Shown one piece after another: positions 46,330-55,015 of a stretch of 55,352 nt of DNA. This DNA is from Paracoccaceae bacterium (GTDB lineage Bacteria; Pseudomonadota; Alphaproteobacteria; Rhodobacterales; Rhodobacteraceae). A model generated the notes under the pieces. It was given only the letters and a program-made list of their open reading frames with translations, ran no database searches and had not been told where the DNA came from. Position 1 is the first letter of the stretch; every line of letters begins with the position of its first letter. The stretch spans positions 1-55,352 of the forward strand of contig CACDPP010000011.1 in assembly GCA_902554705.1 (NCBI GenBank), given 5' to 3'. The position numbers and the translations under genes are program-made.

Positions 46330-48285
46330 ATGAATGATTTACTCTCCGTGGAAAACGAAGTGCAATATGATGCATCTTCGATAGAAGTTCTGGAAGGCTT
46401 AGAGCCAGTTCGTAAGCGTCCAGGAATGTATATTGGAGGAACCGATGAGAGAGCTCTCCATCACTTGGTTTCCGAAATATTAGATAATTCTATGGACGAA
46501 GCAGTAGCTGGCCAAGCAAATAGAATTGAAGTGGAGTTACATTCAGATTATTCGATAAGCGTAAAAGATAATGGACGAGGAATTCCGACTGATCCACATC
46601 CTAAATTTCCAGACAAATCGGCATTAGAAGTAATTTTCTGCACACTTCACGCCGGTGGTAAGTTCAGTGGTAAGGCTTATCAAACATCCGGTGGCTTACA
46701 TGGTGTGGGCGCCTCGGTTGTAAATGCTTTATCAGACTACATGGTCGTAGAAGTAGCTAGAAATAAAGAACTATTTCGCCAAAGTTTTTCCCGAGGCAAC
46801 CCAATAAAATCAATCGAAAAGTTGGGCTCAGCACCAAATAGACGCGGAACTATGGTCCAGTTCCATCCAGACGAAGAAATTTTTGGTAGCCATCGGTTCA
46901 AGCCTGCCAAGCTCTTTAAAACAATTAGATCTAAAGCCTATCTTTTCAGTGGTGTTGAAATTCGATGGAAATCCGCAATTGACGATAACGTCACCCCGCT
47001 CGAGGCCAGTTTTCATTTCCCGGGAGGGTTATCTGATTATTTGGGTGAAACAATCGAAAATAATTCAACATATTCTGAGTTGCCATTTGCTGGCAGTGTT
47101 GACTTTCAGGAAAGATTTCAAACTGCTGGCAAAGTTGAATGGGCTATTAATTGGACACCAGCACGTGATGGCTTTATCCAGTCTTATTGCAATACAGTGC
47201 CCACTCCAGAGGGCGGGACGCATGAAAACGGTTTTTGGTCTGCAATTTTAAAGGGTATTAGGGCATATGGAGAACTCATAAACAATAGAAAAGCCAAAGA
47301 TATAATCCGTGAAGATTTAATTGCAGGTGGCTGCGCATTAGTTAGCTGTTTTATTCGCGAACCTGAGTTTGTAGGTCAAACTAAGGATAGGCTAGCGACT
47401 GTTGAAGCTCAAAGGTTAGTAGAAAATTCTGTTAGAGATCACTTTGATAATTGGCTTGCCGCAGATACTAAGTCAGCCGGAGCTATTTTGGACTTTCTGA
47501 TACTAAGGGCTGAAGAACGCTTAAGGCGCCGTCAAGAGAAAGAAACTCAAAGAAAAACAGCAACCAAGAAATTACGCTTACCAGGAAAATTAGTTGATTG
47601 CTCAGCAACAAGCCGAGAAGGAACTGAACTTTTCATTGTCGAAGGAGATAGTGCTGGAGGTTCAGCAAAAATGGCCAGAGACCGCAGAACCCAGGCCCTT
47701 TTACCGTTAAGAGGCAAGATATTGAATGTCTTAGGTGCAGCCAGTTCTAAATTAGGATCCAATCAAGAGATAAGTGATTTAACCCAAGCTTTAGGCGTGG
47801 GATTAGGTACAAAATTCAATCTTGATGATTTGCGATATGATAAGGTCATCATAATGACAGATGCTGACGTTGATGGAGCCCATATCGCATCTTTGCTCAT
47901 GACTTTCTTTTTTACGCAAATGCGGCCTTTGATTGACTATGGTCACCTTTATTTAGCTTGCCCTCCACTTTTTAGACTCACGCAAGGATCACACCGAGTA
48001 TATTGTGTTGACGAAGTTGAGAGAGATACCTGGCTTAATAATGGAATAGGTGGCCGTGGCAAAATCGATGTAAGTAGGTTTAAAGGCCTAGGTGAAATGG
48101 ATGCTAAAGATCTAAAAGAAACCACAATGGATCCTTCATCTAGAAAACTCATCCGAGTAAGTATTGATGACGAGGAGCCCGGCGAAACCAGTAATCTGGT
48201 TGACCAGCTTATGGGTAAAAAACCCGAACTTCGTTTTCAATATATTCAAGAAAATGCAAAATTTGCTGATGAATTAGACATATAA
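46330..48285 (+). CDS. parE: DNA topoisomerase IV subunit B
   Basis: The ATPase subunit of topoisomerase IV, which decatenates daughter chromosomes. The 651-aa protein has GHKL ATPase motifs (EILDNSMDEAVAG with the catalytic Glu/Asn, KDNGRGIPTD, GGLHGVGASVVNAL), the transducer, and the TOPRIM domain (EGDSAGGSAKMARDRRTQALLPLRGKILNV, DADVDGAHIASLL). The RDRRTQALLP-type sequence and length point to ParE rather than GyrB. parC is not nearby. An A/G-rich stretch precedes the ATG. Confidence 0.95.
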   Translation: MNDLLSVENEVQYDASSIEVLEGLEPVRKRPGMYIGGTDERALHHLVSEILDNSMDEAVAGQANRIEVELHSDYSISVKDNGRGIPTDPHPKFPDKSALEVIFCTLHAGGKFSGKAYQTSGGLHGVGASVVNALSDYMVVEVARNKELFRQSFSRGNPIKSIEKLGSAPNRRGTMVQFHPDEEIFGSHRFKPAKLFKTIRSKAYLFSGVEIRWKSAIDDNVTPLEASFHFPGGLSDYLGETIENNSTYSELPFAGSVDFQERFQTAGKVEWAINWTPARDGFIQSYCNTVPTPEGGTHENGFWSAILKGIRAYGELINNRKAKDIIREDLIAGGCALVSCFIREPEFVGQTKDRLATVEAQRLVENSVRDHFDNWLAADTKSAGAILDFLILRAEERLRRRQEKETQRKTATKKLRLPGKLVDCSATSREGTELFIVEGDSAGGSAKMARDRRTQALLPLRGKILNVLGAASSKLGSNQEISDLTQALGVGLGTKFNLDDLRYDKVIIMTDADVDGAHIASLLMTFFFTQMRPLIDYGHLYLACPPLFRLTQGSHRVYCVDEVERDTWLNNGIGGRGKIDVSRFKGLGEMDAKDLKETTMDPSSRKLIRVSIDDEEPGETSNLVDQLMGKKPELRFQYIQENAKFADELDI

Positions 48286-48391
48286 TTCTTTATCATTTGA
48301 TTAGCAAAATGAGTTTAAATTCATTGCTCAACAAACAAGGTTTTTGACCAAAATAATGAAAAAAAAGACTAACATAGCTAGTGGAGGTAAT

Positions 48392-48826
48392 ATGCTATCA
48401 TTTGCCACAATTATGCTCTTAGCGGGTATTGGAATACCAATAATGGCTGCAATGACCTCTTCTTTAGGAAAACATTTAAGCTCGCCTGTAGCAGCGTCGG
48501 CGTTTGCCTTTTTTATGGCTTTTTGTATTGCTTTACTGGCCCTTATGATTACCGACAAATCATTTGTTAAACAAATTCCTTCTGCGCCAAAATATCTTTT
48601 CGTCGCAGGTGCCTTTATAGCTTTTTATGTGTTGTCAATTTCCTTTGTCGCGCCCCATTTTGGAATCGGAAATGCTATATTTTTTGTGTTGCTTGGGCAG
48701 CTTTTTTCTGCAGCAATAATAGACCATTACGGTTTATTTGGTACCCAAATTAATCATTTATCGATGATGCGCATTTCAGGAATTCTTGTTATGGTATTCG
48801 GTGTTTGGCTTACTCAGAATGCTTAG
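48392..48826 (+). CDS. DMT-family (DUF606/YdcZ) membrane protein
   Basis: A 144-aa membrane protein with five predicted hydrophobic segments, similar to the DUF606/YdcZ half-size transporters of the drug/metabolite superfamily. The ATG chosen (MLSFATIMLLAGIGIPIMA) has GGAGG four bases upstream and aligns with the family start; the TTG and ATG further upstream are weaker. SSLGKHLSSPVAASAFAFFMAF (about 24-45) and FVLLGQLFSAAIIDHYGLFG (about 96-115) are typical. Its end overlaps the Ldh gene by 17 bases convergently. Confidence 0.8.
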   Translation: MLSFATIMLLAGIGIPIMAAMTSSLGKHLSSPVAASAFAFFMAFCIALLALMITDKSFVKQIPSAPKYLFVAGAFIAFYVLSISFVAPHFGIGNAIFFVLLGQLFSAAIIDHYGLFGTQINHLSMMRISGILVMVFGVWLTQNA

Positions 48827-49802
48827 CTTTACTTAAGCTTATCGCTAAGTTCCAAAGCTCGTCTGGCACATCAACTTCAGTCTGAGGAATAGTATATTGA
48901 CCCGGCATCCGGGTGCCCTCCTCGGAAGAAATAATGGTAGTCAATTCTTCAAGACGATTATAAAACGAAGCCCCACTTGCGGGATCTATAATTATATAAA
49001 ACTGCCCTAAATTATGAGGTTCTCCATCTTTAGCTTTCAGAGGCCCAACATTTTTAGAAATTCGCCCACCAGTCATTCCAGCGACGAGAATTTCTGCCAT
49101 CAATCCAAAGCCCCAACCCTTATAACCGCCAGCTGACACCAACGTTCCCTTTAGTGCCTCTTCTGGATCTTTAGTCGCTCTACCATCTTTGTCTAAAGCC
49201 CAACCCTCTGGAATACTTTTACCAGCTGCTTTCGCCATTGTTATTTTGCCCAACGCAACAGTTGTAGTTGATTGATCAAATTGCATAGCAACACCACCGT
49301 TTCCATCGGGTACTGAAAAAGCAATTGGGTTTGTACCAATAATTCTAGATTTTCCACCCGGCGGCGCAACGATGGGAGAGGCGTTAGTTAATCCTAGACC
49401 TAAAAAGCCAGCCTCTGCGATCTTCTTTGTAAAATAACCTAATGAAGTACAGGTATGTGCTCGACCAATAGACAAACTAGCTATTCCATTTTTTTCAGCA
49501 AGCTTTGAAGCCTCTGGAAGACCTTTTGAAAACGCAGGTTGCGCAAATCCGTGATCTGCATCAACATAAACTGAGCCAGGCCTTACCAGTTGCACGTCAG
49601 GTGAGGCTTGACCGTTAACTCTTCCGGAAAGCAGTTGTTCGCAATAGCTCTCTAGATAATAAAGACCGCAAATTCTGTTTCCAACACTCTCCGATGCTGC
49701 CACTGCGTCAGCCACGTGCTGAGAAATCCAATCTAGAGCACCATGCTGCACTAAGGCGGTTTTAGAAATATTGCGAATTTCTTCAACGCTTACTTTTGGC
49801 AT
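48810..49802 (-). CDS. Malate/L-lactate/sulfolactate dehydrogenase family (Ldh2) oxidoreductase
   Basis: A 330-aa NAD(P)H-dependent 2-hydroxyacid dehydrogenase of the non-Rossmann Ldh2 family. Signals are IASLSIGRAHTCTSLGYFTKKIAEAGFLGLGLTNASPIVAPPGGKSRIIGTNPIAFSVP and YKGWGFGLMAEILVAGMTGG. Family members act on malate, lactate, sulfolactate, ureidoglycolate or delta1-piperideine-2-carboxylate. Marine Roseobacters use a sulfolactate dehydrogenase of this family, but nothing here proves that. The ATG, preceded by GGAG, overlaps the phosphatase end by 20 bases. Confidence 0.9.
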   Translation of the reverse strand: MPKVSVEEIRNISKTALVQHGALDWISQHVADAVAASESVGNRICGLYYLESYCEQLLSGRVNGQASPDVQLVRPGSVYVDADHGFAQPAFSKGLPEASKLAEKNGIASLSIGRAHTCTSLGYFTKKIAEAGFLGLGLTNASPIVAPPGGKSRIIGTNPIAFSVPDGNGGVAMQFDQSTTTVALGKITMAKAAGKSIPEGWALDKDGRATKDPEEALKGTLVSAGGYKGWGFGLMAEILVAGMTGGRISKNVGPLKAKDGEPHNLGQFYIIIDPASGASFYNRLEELTTIISSEEGTRMPGQYTIPQTEVDVPDELWNLAISLSKAKHSE

Positions 49803-50517
49803 TAGAAAACTCCATTAAATCAATAGCAGTCCTTTCCCATTCAACCCTACTTCTAAATGAACTATTTAAAATTTCAGCATCATATTCTTTTTTTAGCCAA
49901 TCAATGAAATCTATATTTTCAATTTTCAAACGCTCACCAAATACATTAAAAATATAATCTAAAATACCGGTTTTCGTAAAATCAAGGTGTAGGTATTTAA
50001 AGCTCAACTGCTTTTTTGCTTCAGCAACTGATAACTTTTTTTGAACAATTAAATATATAGCTGAAACTAAACCTGCACGATCGGCTCCTGATTTACAATG
50101 CAAAACGAAAGGTTTCGGAATTTCTTCCATTATTCCTATTATTTCCAAAAGCTTTTCAGATTGCGGCGCAAAGCTGGAACTTAAAGGGACTGAAATCAAC
50201 TCTAGACCCAACTTTTTACAGCTATCTTCTTCAAACAACGCATAACTTTGCTGGGTAAATCCGCGCAAATTGAGAACAGCTTTTATTCCTTTGTCTTTAT
50301 AAGACTTTAGATTTGAGGAACTAGGCTGACTAGCTCTATAGGCATCATCACAAATCTGATGGAAATTACTCCAAAGAACACGCAAAAAAGCATGATCCAT
50401 AAGTTGAAAATGAATGTGCGCCCAAAAGCGTCCTGAACGACTAGATATATCCCGACCAAATGAAGTACGAACCGATCTCTCAAAATTATCAAGCTTTGTT
50501 AACAAACTAACGATCAT
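49783..50517 (-). CDS. Tyrosine phosphatase-like protein
   Basis: A 244-aa protein with a PTP/dual-specificity-like active site: HCKSGADRAG (HCx5R, catalytic Cys and Arg), preceded by KAVLNLRGF, which gives the general-acid side region. It belongs to a family common in Rhodobacterales annotated as tyrosine phosphatase-like. There is no membrane helix of significance. The ATG with GGA upstream is chosen over a GTG eight codons earlier. The following Ldh gene overlaps by 20 bases, so the two probably form one transcript. The physiological substrate is unknown. Confidence 0.85.
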   Translation of the reverse strand: MIVSLLTKLDNFERSVRTSFGRDISSRSGRFWAHIHFQLMDHAFLRVLWSNFHQICDDAYRASQPSSSNLKSYKDKGIKAVLNLRGFTQQSYALFEEDSCKKLGLELISVPLSSSFAPQSEKLLEIIGIMEEIPKPFVLHCKSGADRAGLVSAIYLIVQKKLSVAEAKKQLSFKYLHLDFTKTGILDYIFNVFGERLKIENIDFIDWLKKEYDAEILNSSFRSRVEWERTAIDLMEFSNAKSKR

Positions 50518-50639
50518 TATATTTCCATCTTTTTTACTCACCTAATTCAAACTAATCACCAAAAAAGGAAAATAGATCGATTGACGTCTCAGAGGATTAA
50601 CGTATCTATATCAAAAAGGCAAAAAATTAGAGGCCATAA

Positions 50640-51836
50640 ATGTCAGTTTCTTCAGGTCAAACTTATTTGGCAATACCAGGCCCTTCTGTGATACCTGAAG
50701 CAGTTCTTCGTTCTATGCACAGAGCCTCTCCCAATATCTATGAGGGCGAGTTAATCGAAATCACGGAAAGTTTAATACCTGATCTAAACTATGTTGCTAG
50801 GTCGTCTGGACATATTGCGATATATATAGCCAACGGTCACGGAATTTGGGAGGCGGCACTATCAAACATGGTTTCAGCTGGGGATCATGTTTTAGTTTTG
50901 GCTACTGGGCGATTTGCACATGGATGGGCCGAAATGGCCAGGAAAATAGGTATATTAGTCGATATTCTTGATTTCGGCAAAAATAGAGCTGTAGATGTCC
51001 AGGTATTGAATGAAAAACTAAAGTCTGAGCCCAAAACTAAATATAAGGCCATCCTGATGACACACGTTGATACCTCAACTTCTGTGAAGAATGATATCGC
51101 AAGTGTTAGGAAAAACTTAGACGAGATTAAGTCTCCAGCCTTGCTGGCAGTCGATTGTATTGCTTCACTTGCATGTGATCGATTTGAAATGGACGACTGG
51201 GGCGTCGATATTATGGTCGCCGCTTGCCAGAAAGGTCTTATGGTTCCTCCAGGCATAGGTTTTGTCTTTTTCAATAATAGAGCTAAAGAACAACAAAAAA
51301 GTTTGACAAGCGTCAGCTCTTATTGGGATTGGGAACCCAGAGTAAACCCAAGGCTTTATTACGAATATTTTTGTGGAACAGCACCAACCCATCATATTTA
51401 TGGTCTTAGAACAGCACTAGATATGATCAAACGTGAAGAGATAGAAAAAACTTGGAAACGTCATGAAATCCTTAGTCGAGCTATTTGGGCTGCAATAGAT
51501 AGATGGTCTTCAGCGGGCGATATTTCACTAAATGTAAAAAATCCATCTGATCGCAGTCATGCTGTTACGTCCATCCGTCTAGGGGGAAAAAATGGAACCC
51601 GTTTGAGACAATGGCTACAAACCAAATCTGGCCTAACTATAGGTATAGGCCTGGGAATGTCAGAGCCTGAAGACCCACACGGCGATGGTTTCGTTCGGTT
51701 CGGCCACATGGGTTACGTAAACACCCAAATGGTAATGGCGTTATTGGGAACCGTGGAAACTGGTTTAAGGGCGATTGACTACAAACACGGGAACGGCGCT
51801 TTAGAAGCGGCTAGTGAAATTTTGAGTGCTATTTAG
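50640..51836 (+). CDS. Alanine/serine--glyoxylate aminotransferase family protein
   Basis: A 398-aa PLP enzyme of the class V aminotransferases, nearest to serine--glyoxylate and alanine--glyoxylate aminotransferases. It has AIPGPSVIPEAVLRSM at the N-terminus, VLATGRFAHGWAEMARK, a PLP lysine in ACQKGLMVPPGIGFV (about 195-209) and the C-terminal LTIGIGLG with GHMGYVN. A GAGG site precedes the ATG. It may work in photorespiration-like glyoxylate disposal, glycine/serine cycling or degradation of amino-alcohol compounds. It overlaps hisC by eight bases at the 3' ends. Confidence 0.92.
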   Translation: MSVSSGQTYLAIPGPSVIPEAVLRSMHRASPNIYEGELIEITESLIPDLNYVARSSGHIAIYIANGHGIWEAALSNMVSAGDHVLVLATGRFAHGWAEMARKIGILVDILDFGKNRAVDVQVLNEKLKSEPKTKYKAILMTHVDTSTSVKNDIASVRKNLDEIKSPALLAVDCIASLACDRFEMDDWGVDIMVAACQKGLMVPPGIGFVFFNNRAKEQQKSLTSVSSYWDWEPRVNPRLYYEYFCGTAPTHHIYGLRTALDMIKREEIEKTWKRHEILSRAIWAAIDRWSSAGDISLNVKNPSDRSHAVTSIRLGGKNGTRLRQWLQTKSGLTIGIGLGMSEPEDPHGDGFVRFGHMGYVNTQMVMALLGTVETGLRAIDYKHGNGALEAASEILSAI

Positions 51837-52935
51837 AAGCTCGCTTCAATGCTGCAGGTAAGGCCTCTTCAAACCTATCTAAATCTCTTTTTTTTCCAAC
51901 ACTTACTCTGATGCATCTATCTTGAGGAGAAACAAAAGGCATCCTTACAAAAATGCCCAATGAAATTAATTCCGTTAATACTTTTTTTGCGAAAAAACCA
52001 TCCTTTCCACAATCAATAGCTACGAAATTAGTCGAGGAGGTGATGGATTTTAGATTATTGCTGGCGGCTATTTTGTAAATTCTCTGCCGTCCATTTTCTA
52101 CTTTTTGTACCATTTCCAAAAGCCATTTATTATCGGATAAAGCCTCGAGTGCTGCTTTTTGGGCTAATCTATTCATTCCAAAGTGATTTCTAATTTTTTC
52201 AAAGGAATTTATTAGGTTTTCCTCGGCCATTGCATATCCTACTCGTGCACCAGCCATTCCATAAGCTTTAGAAAATGTCCGTAATCTTACCACTCTCTTA
52301 TCTGTAATTTCTAGATTAGGAAGTGATGCAGTTGGTGCAAATTCAGAATAAGCTTCATCCAAAATAAATAAGCATCCCAAAGGTAGTTCCTTGAGTGCTT
52401 CGACAATTTTATCCCCAGGCACGTGGGTCCCCATAGGGTTATCAGGATTTGCAAAATAAATTAGTTTAGCATCAACCGAGTGGGCTTTTTTGATCAGTGA
52501 GACAATATCCTCACAGTCCGCAAGATAAGGTACTTTGTGAAGATTTCCCCCAAAACCAGTGACATGATAATTAAACGTAGGATATGCTCCATCCGAAGTA
52601 ACGACGTCATCTCCCTCAGAAATAAGAAGTCGAACTAGGTAGCCAAGTAGTCCATCTATTCCTTCGCCTACAACAATATTTTCAGTGGATATTTTATGCT
52701 TTTCAGCCAATGCGCATCGCAGTTCAAAGCTAGTTGGATCACCATACATCCATTGCTCATTTGAATATTTTTTTAAGGCAGACAAAGCTTTTGGAGAGGG
52801 CCCAAACATATTCTCGTTAGCTCCCAACCGAGCCTCAAATAAAAGTTTTCTCTCTCTTTCTTGAGTTTCGGGACCAACGAAAGGAACGGTGGAAGGGAGA
52901 TCATTAACGAGCGACGTATATCTTGGATAAGTCAT
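51829..52935 (-). CDS. hisC: Histidinol-phosphate/aromatic aminotransferase
   Basis: A 368-aa PLP aminotransferase of the HisC family. LGANENMFGPSPKALSAL, PDNPMGTHVPGD, DEAYSEFA and the PLP lysine in FSKAYGMAGARVGYAMA are visible. The chosen ATG gives MTYPRYTSLVNDLPSTVPFVGPE, the typical start of the Rhodobacterales variant; a longer frame starting 12 codons upstream is not supported. Substrate may be histidinol phosphate or an aromatic amino acid; other his genes are not in view. Confidence 0.9.
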   Translation of the reverse strand: MTYPRYTSLVNDLPSTVPFVGPETQERERKLLFEARLGANENMFGPSPKALSALKKYSNEQWMYGDPTSFELRCALAEKHKISTENIVVGEGIDGLLGYLVRLLISEGDDVVTSDGAYPTFNYHVTGFGGNLHKVPYLADCEDIVSLIKKAHSVDAKLIYFANPDNPMGTHVPGDKIVEALKELPLGCLFILDEAYSEFAPTASLPNLEITDKRVVRLRTFSKAYGMAGARVGYAMAEENLINSFEKIRNHFGMNRLAQKAALEALSDNKWLLEMVQKVENGRQRIYKIAASNNLKSITSSTNFVAIDCGKDGFFAKKVLTELISLGIFVRMPFVSPQDRCIRVSVGKKRDLDRFEEALPAALKRASK

Positions 52936-53052
52936 GACATTCAGGTAGAGCAAGTATAACATAAATATCAAGCAATAATTAATTCATATCTATTTGATTT
53001 AAACACTTTTATCAGGGTACGAATGATTTGAGAGAAATATTGGAGCAATTTT

Positions 53053-54339
53053 TTGTCTAAAAAAATGTATATTTTTTCGAACTTTGAATTTTTGATTGCT
53101 TGGCGTTACCTAAGATCAAAACGCGCCGAAGGTGGCATAAGTACCATGACTTGGATCAGCCTTATCGGAATTTCTCTATCGGTCTTCGCTTTAATAGCAA
53201 CCCTCTCTGTCAGATCTGGGTTTCGAGCTGAACTCGTGGATACCATTCTTGGTGCTAACGCTCACGTCACCGTTTACAAGCAGCCCACTAAGGATTCTAA
53301 AGGTAACGTCTACAGAAGTTTTAAAGATTATGAGAATGTAAATTCTATAATCTCATCGCTCAATAGTGTTAGTAGAGCCGCTCCACTCATAAGAGGCCAA
53401 GTAATGGCAAGCGCAAACGCAACTACAACTGGCGTCGACGTTTTTGGAATTTCGCCTGAAAACATTCTTTCTATCAGACGCGTCTCTGATCCTGAAACAT
53501 CAATTGGTAACATTAAAAATTTTAGTAAAGGGCTGGCTGTGGGGTCTGGTGTGGCTCAAACTCTAAATGTTTCCGTTGGAGATGAAATTAAGTTAATTTC
53601 ACCGAGTGGAGTAAAAACAGCTTTTGGAGCTAGTCCAAGAGTAAAAACATTTGAGGTTCAGTATGTTTTTTCTGCTGGACGTCATGACATGGATAAGGTC
53701 AGAATTTACATGCCATTTAGAATTGCCCAAGAATATTTTGACAGAGATAATCTAGCAGATGAAATTGAAGTTCTCGTTAATAAACCCGATCAAATTGAAG
53801 AGATAGTAGAGCAATTATCTAGTGCAACAGATGGCAAATTTCTTTTTTGGACATGGAAAGATGCATCCGGAAATTATCTTCGCGCTTTGGAAATTGAAGA
53901 CAATGTGATGTTTGTAATTATGTCAATTTTAGTTTTGATCGCGACAATGAACATAATTTCTGGACTTGTTATGCTCGTAAAAAACAAAAGCCGCGACATA
54001 GCTATTTTACGAACAATCGGTCTTTCAGAGAAATCGGTACTTAGAATTTTTTTCCTATGTGGCGCGATAACTGGAATTCTAGGCACTTTTTTTGGTACTC
54101 TGTTGGGCTGTGTATTTGCTGTATATGTCGACTCAATATTTTCGTTCATAAACTTAATATCTGGTGGTGAAGTTTGGGACCCGACAATTCGCGGCATTTA
54201 TTCCATCCCAGCACAATTGCGCTGGGAAGATGTGCTAACTTCAGTTTTAATATCAATTGGCTTAACTTTTTCTATAACCTATTTTCCTGCTCGGCGTGCT
54301 GCACGATTAGACCCGATTGAGGCGCTTAGATATGAGTGA
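53053..54339 (+). CDS. lolC: Lipoprotein-releasing ABC transporter permease LolC/LolE
   Basis: Inner-membrane subunit of LolCDE, which hands lipoproteins to LolA. The 428-aa protein has one N-terminal helix (about 30-50; MTWISLIGISLSVFALI), a large periplasmic domain (about 55-275) and three C-terminal helices with the FtsX-type segment NKSRDIAILRTIGLSEKSVLRIFFLCG. A TTG start is preferred: GGAG lies seven bases before it, while the next ATG four codons on is too far from that site. A single permease serves both roles, as in many alphaproteobacteria. lolD follows with an eight-base overlap. Confidence 0.93.
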   Translation: MSKKMYIFSNFEFLIAWRYLRSKRAEGGISTMTWISLIGISLSVFALIATLSVRSGFRAELVDTILGANAHVTVYKQPTKDSKGNVYRSFKDYENVNSIISSLNSVSRAAPLIRGQVMASANATTTGVDVFGISPENILSIRRVSDPETSIGNIKNFSKGLAVGSGVAQTLNVSVGDEIKLISPSGVKTAFGASPRVKTFEVQYVFSAGRHDMDKVRIYMPFRIAQEYFDRDNLADEIEVLVNKPDQIEEIVEQLSSATDGKFLFWTWKDASGNYLRALEIEDNVMFVIMSILVLIATMNIISGLVMLVKNKSRDIAILRTIGLSEKSVLRIFFLCGAITGILGTFFGTLLGCVFAVYVDSIFSFINLISGGEVWDPTIRGIYSIPAQLRWEDVLTSVLISIGLTFSITYFPARRAARLDPIEALRYE

Positions 54340-55015
54340 TTTTATTTTATCACTGAAAGAAATCAGCAAAAGCTACCAAACTAGTGGATCAGAAAAATTA
54401 ACAGTTTTGAGTTCAATTGATTTGAGTATTGCTGCTGGCGACTTAGTTGGATTGACCGCACCATCCGGTGCAGGAAAGTCTACTCTTCTTCATATCTGTG
54501 GTTTACTTGATACCTGCGACAGAGGTACAATTAATTTTTTAGGCCAAGATATGCAAAAAGCGTCAGATATCACCAGGACGCTCATAAGACGTCGCGAGAT
54601 AGGATTTGTTTACCAGTTCCACCACTTATTGCCAGAATTCTCAGCCCTAGAAAATGTTGCTTTGCCTCAGTTAATAAATGGTAAAAAACCTCAGCAAGCA
54701 TCGGACAGAGCTATTGAGCTATTGAAATTAGTAGATTTAGAAAATAGAGCAGATCATAGGCCCTCTCAACTTTCAGGTGGAGAGCAGCAACGAGTAGCAT
54801 TCTGCAGAGCTGTAGCCAATGAACCAAAGCTTTTACTAGCCGATGAGCCAACTGGTAATCTTGATGAGAAAACCTCAGACATAGTATTTGATGCACTTTT
54901 ATCGCTTGTAGAGCTTTCTGAGATGGCAGCCTTGATAGCAACACACAATGAGAATTTAGCAAAAAAAATGAAGAGACGCATTAAACTTAAAAGTGGTAAA
55001 ATTTTCTCAGATTAA
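54332..55015 (+). CDS. lolD: Lipoprotein-releasing ABC transporter ATPase LolD
   Basis: ATPase of LolCDE. The 227-aa protein has Walker A APSGAGKSTLLH, Q-loop VYQFHHLLPEFSALENV (the LolD-type FHHLLPEF), the LSGGEQQRVAFCRA signature and Walker B LLLADEPTGNLDE with His in IATHN. The ATG is chosen with GAGG eight bases before; a TTG five codons earlier is ignored. It overlaps lolC by eight bases, and its end overlaps the convergent glycosyltransferase gene by four. Confidence 0.95.
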   Translation: MSDFILSLKEISKSYQTSGSEKLTVLSSIDLSIAAGDLVGLTAPSGAGKSTLLHICGLLDTCDRGTINFLGQDMQKASDITRTLIRRREIGFVYQFHHLLPEFSALENVALPQLINGKKPQQASDRAIELLKLVDLENRADHRPSQLSGGEQQRVAFCRAVANEPKLLLADEPTGNLDEKTSDIVFDALLSLVELSEMAALIATHNENLAKKMKRRIKLKSGKIFSD

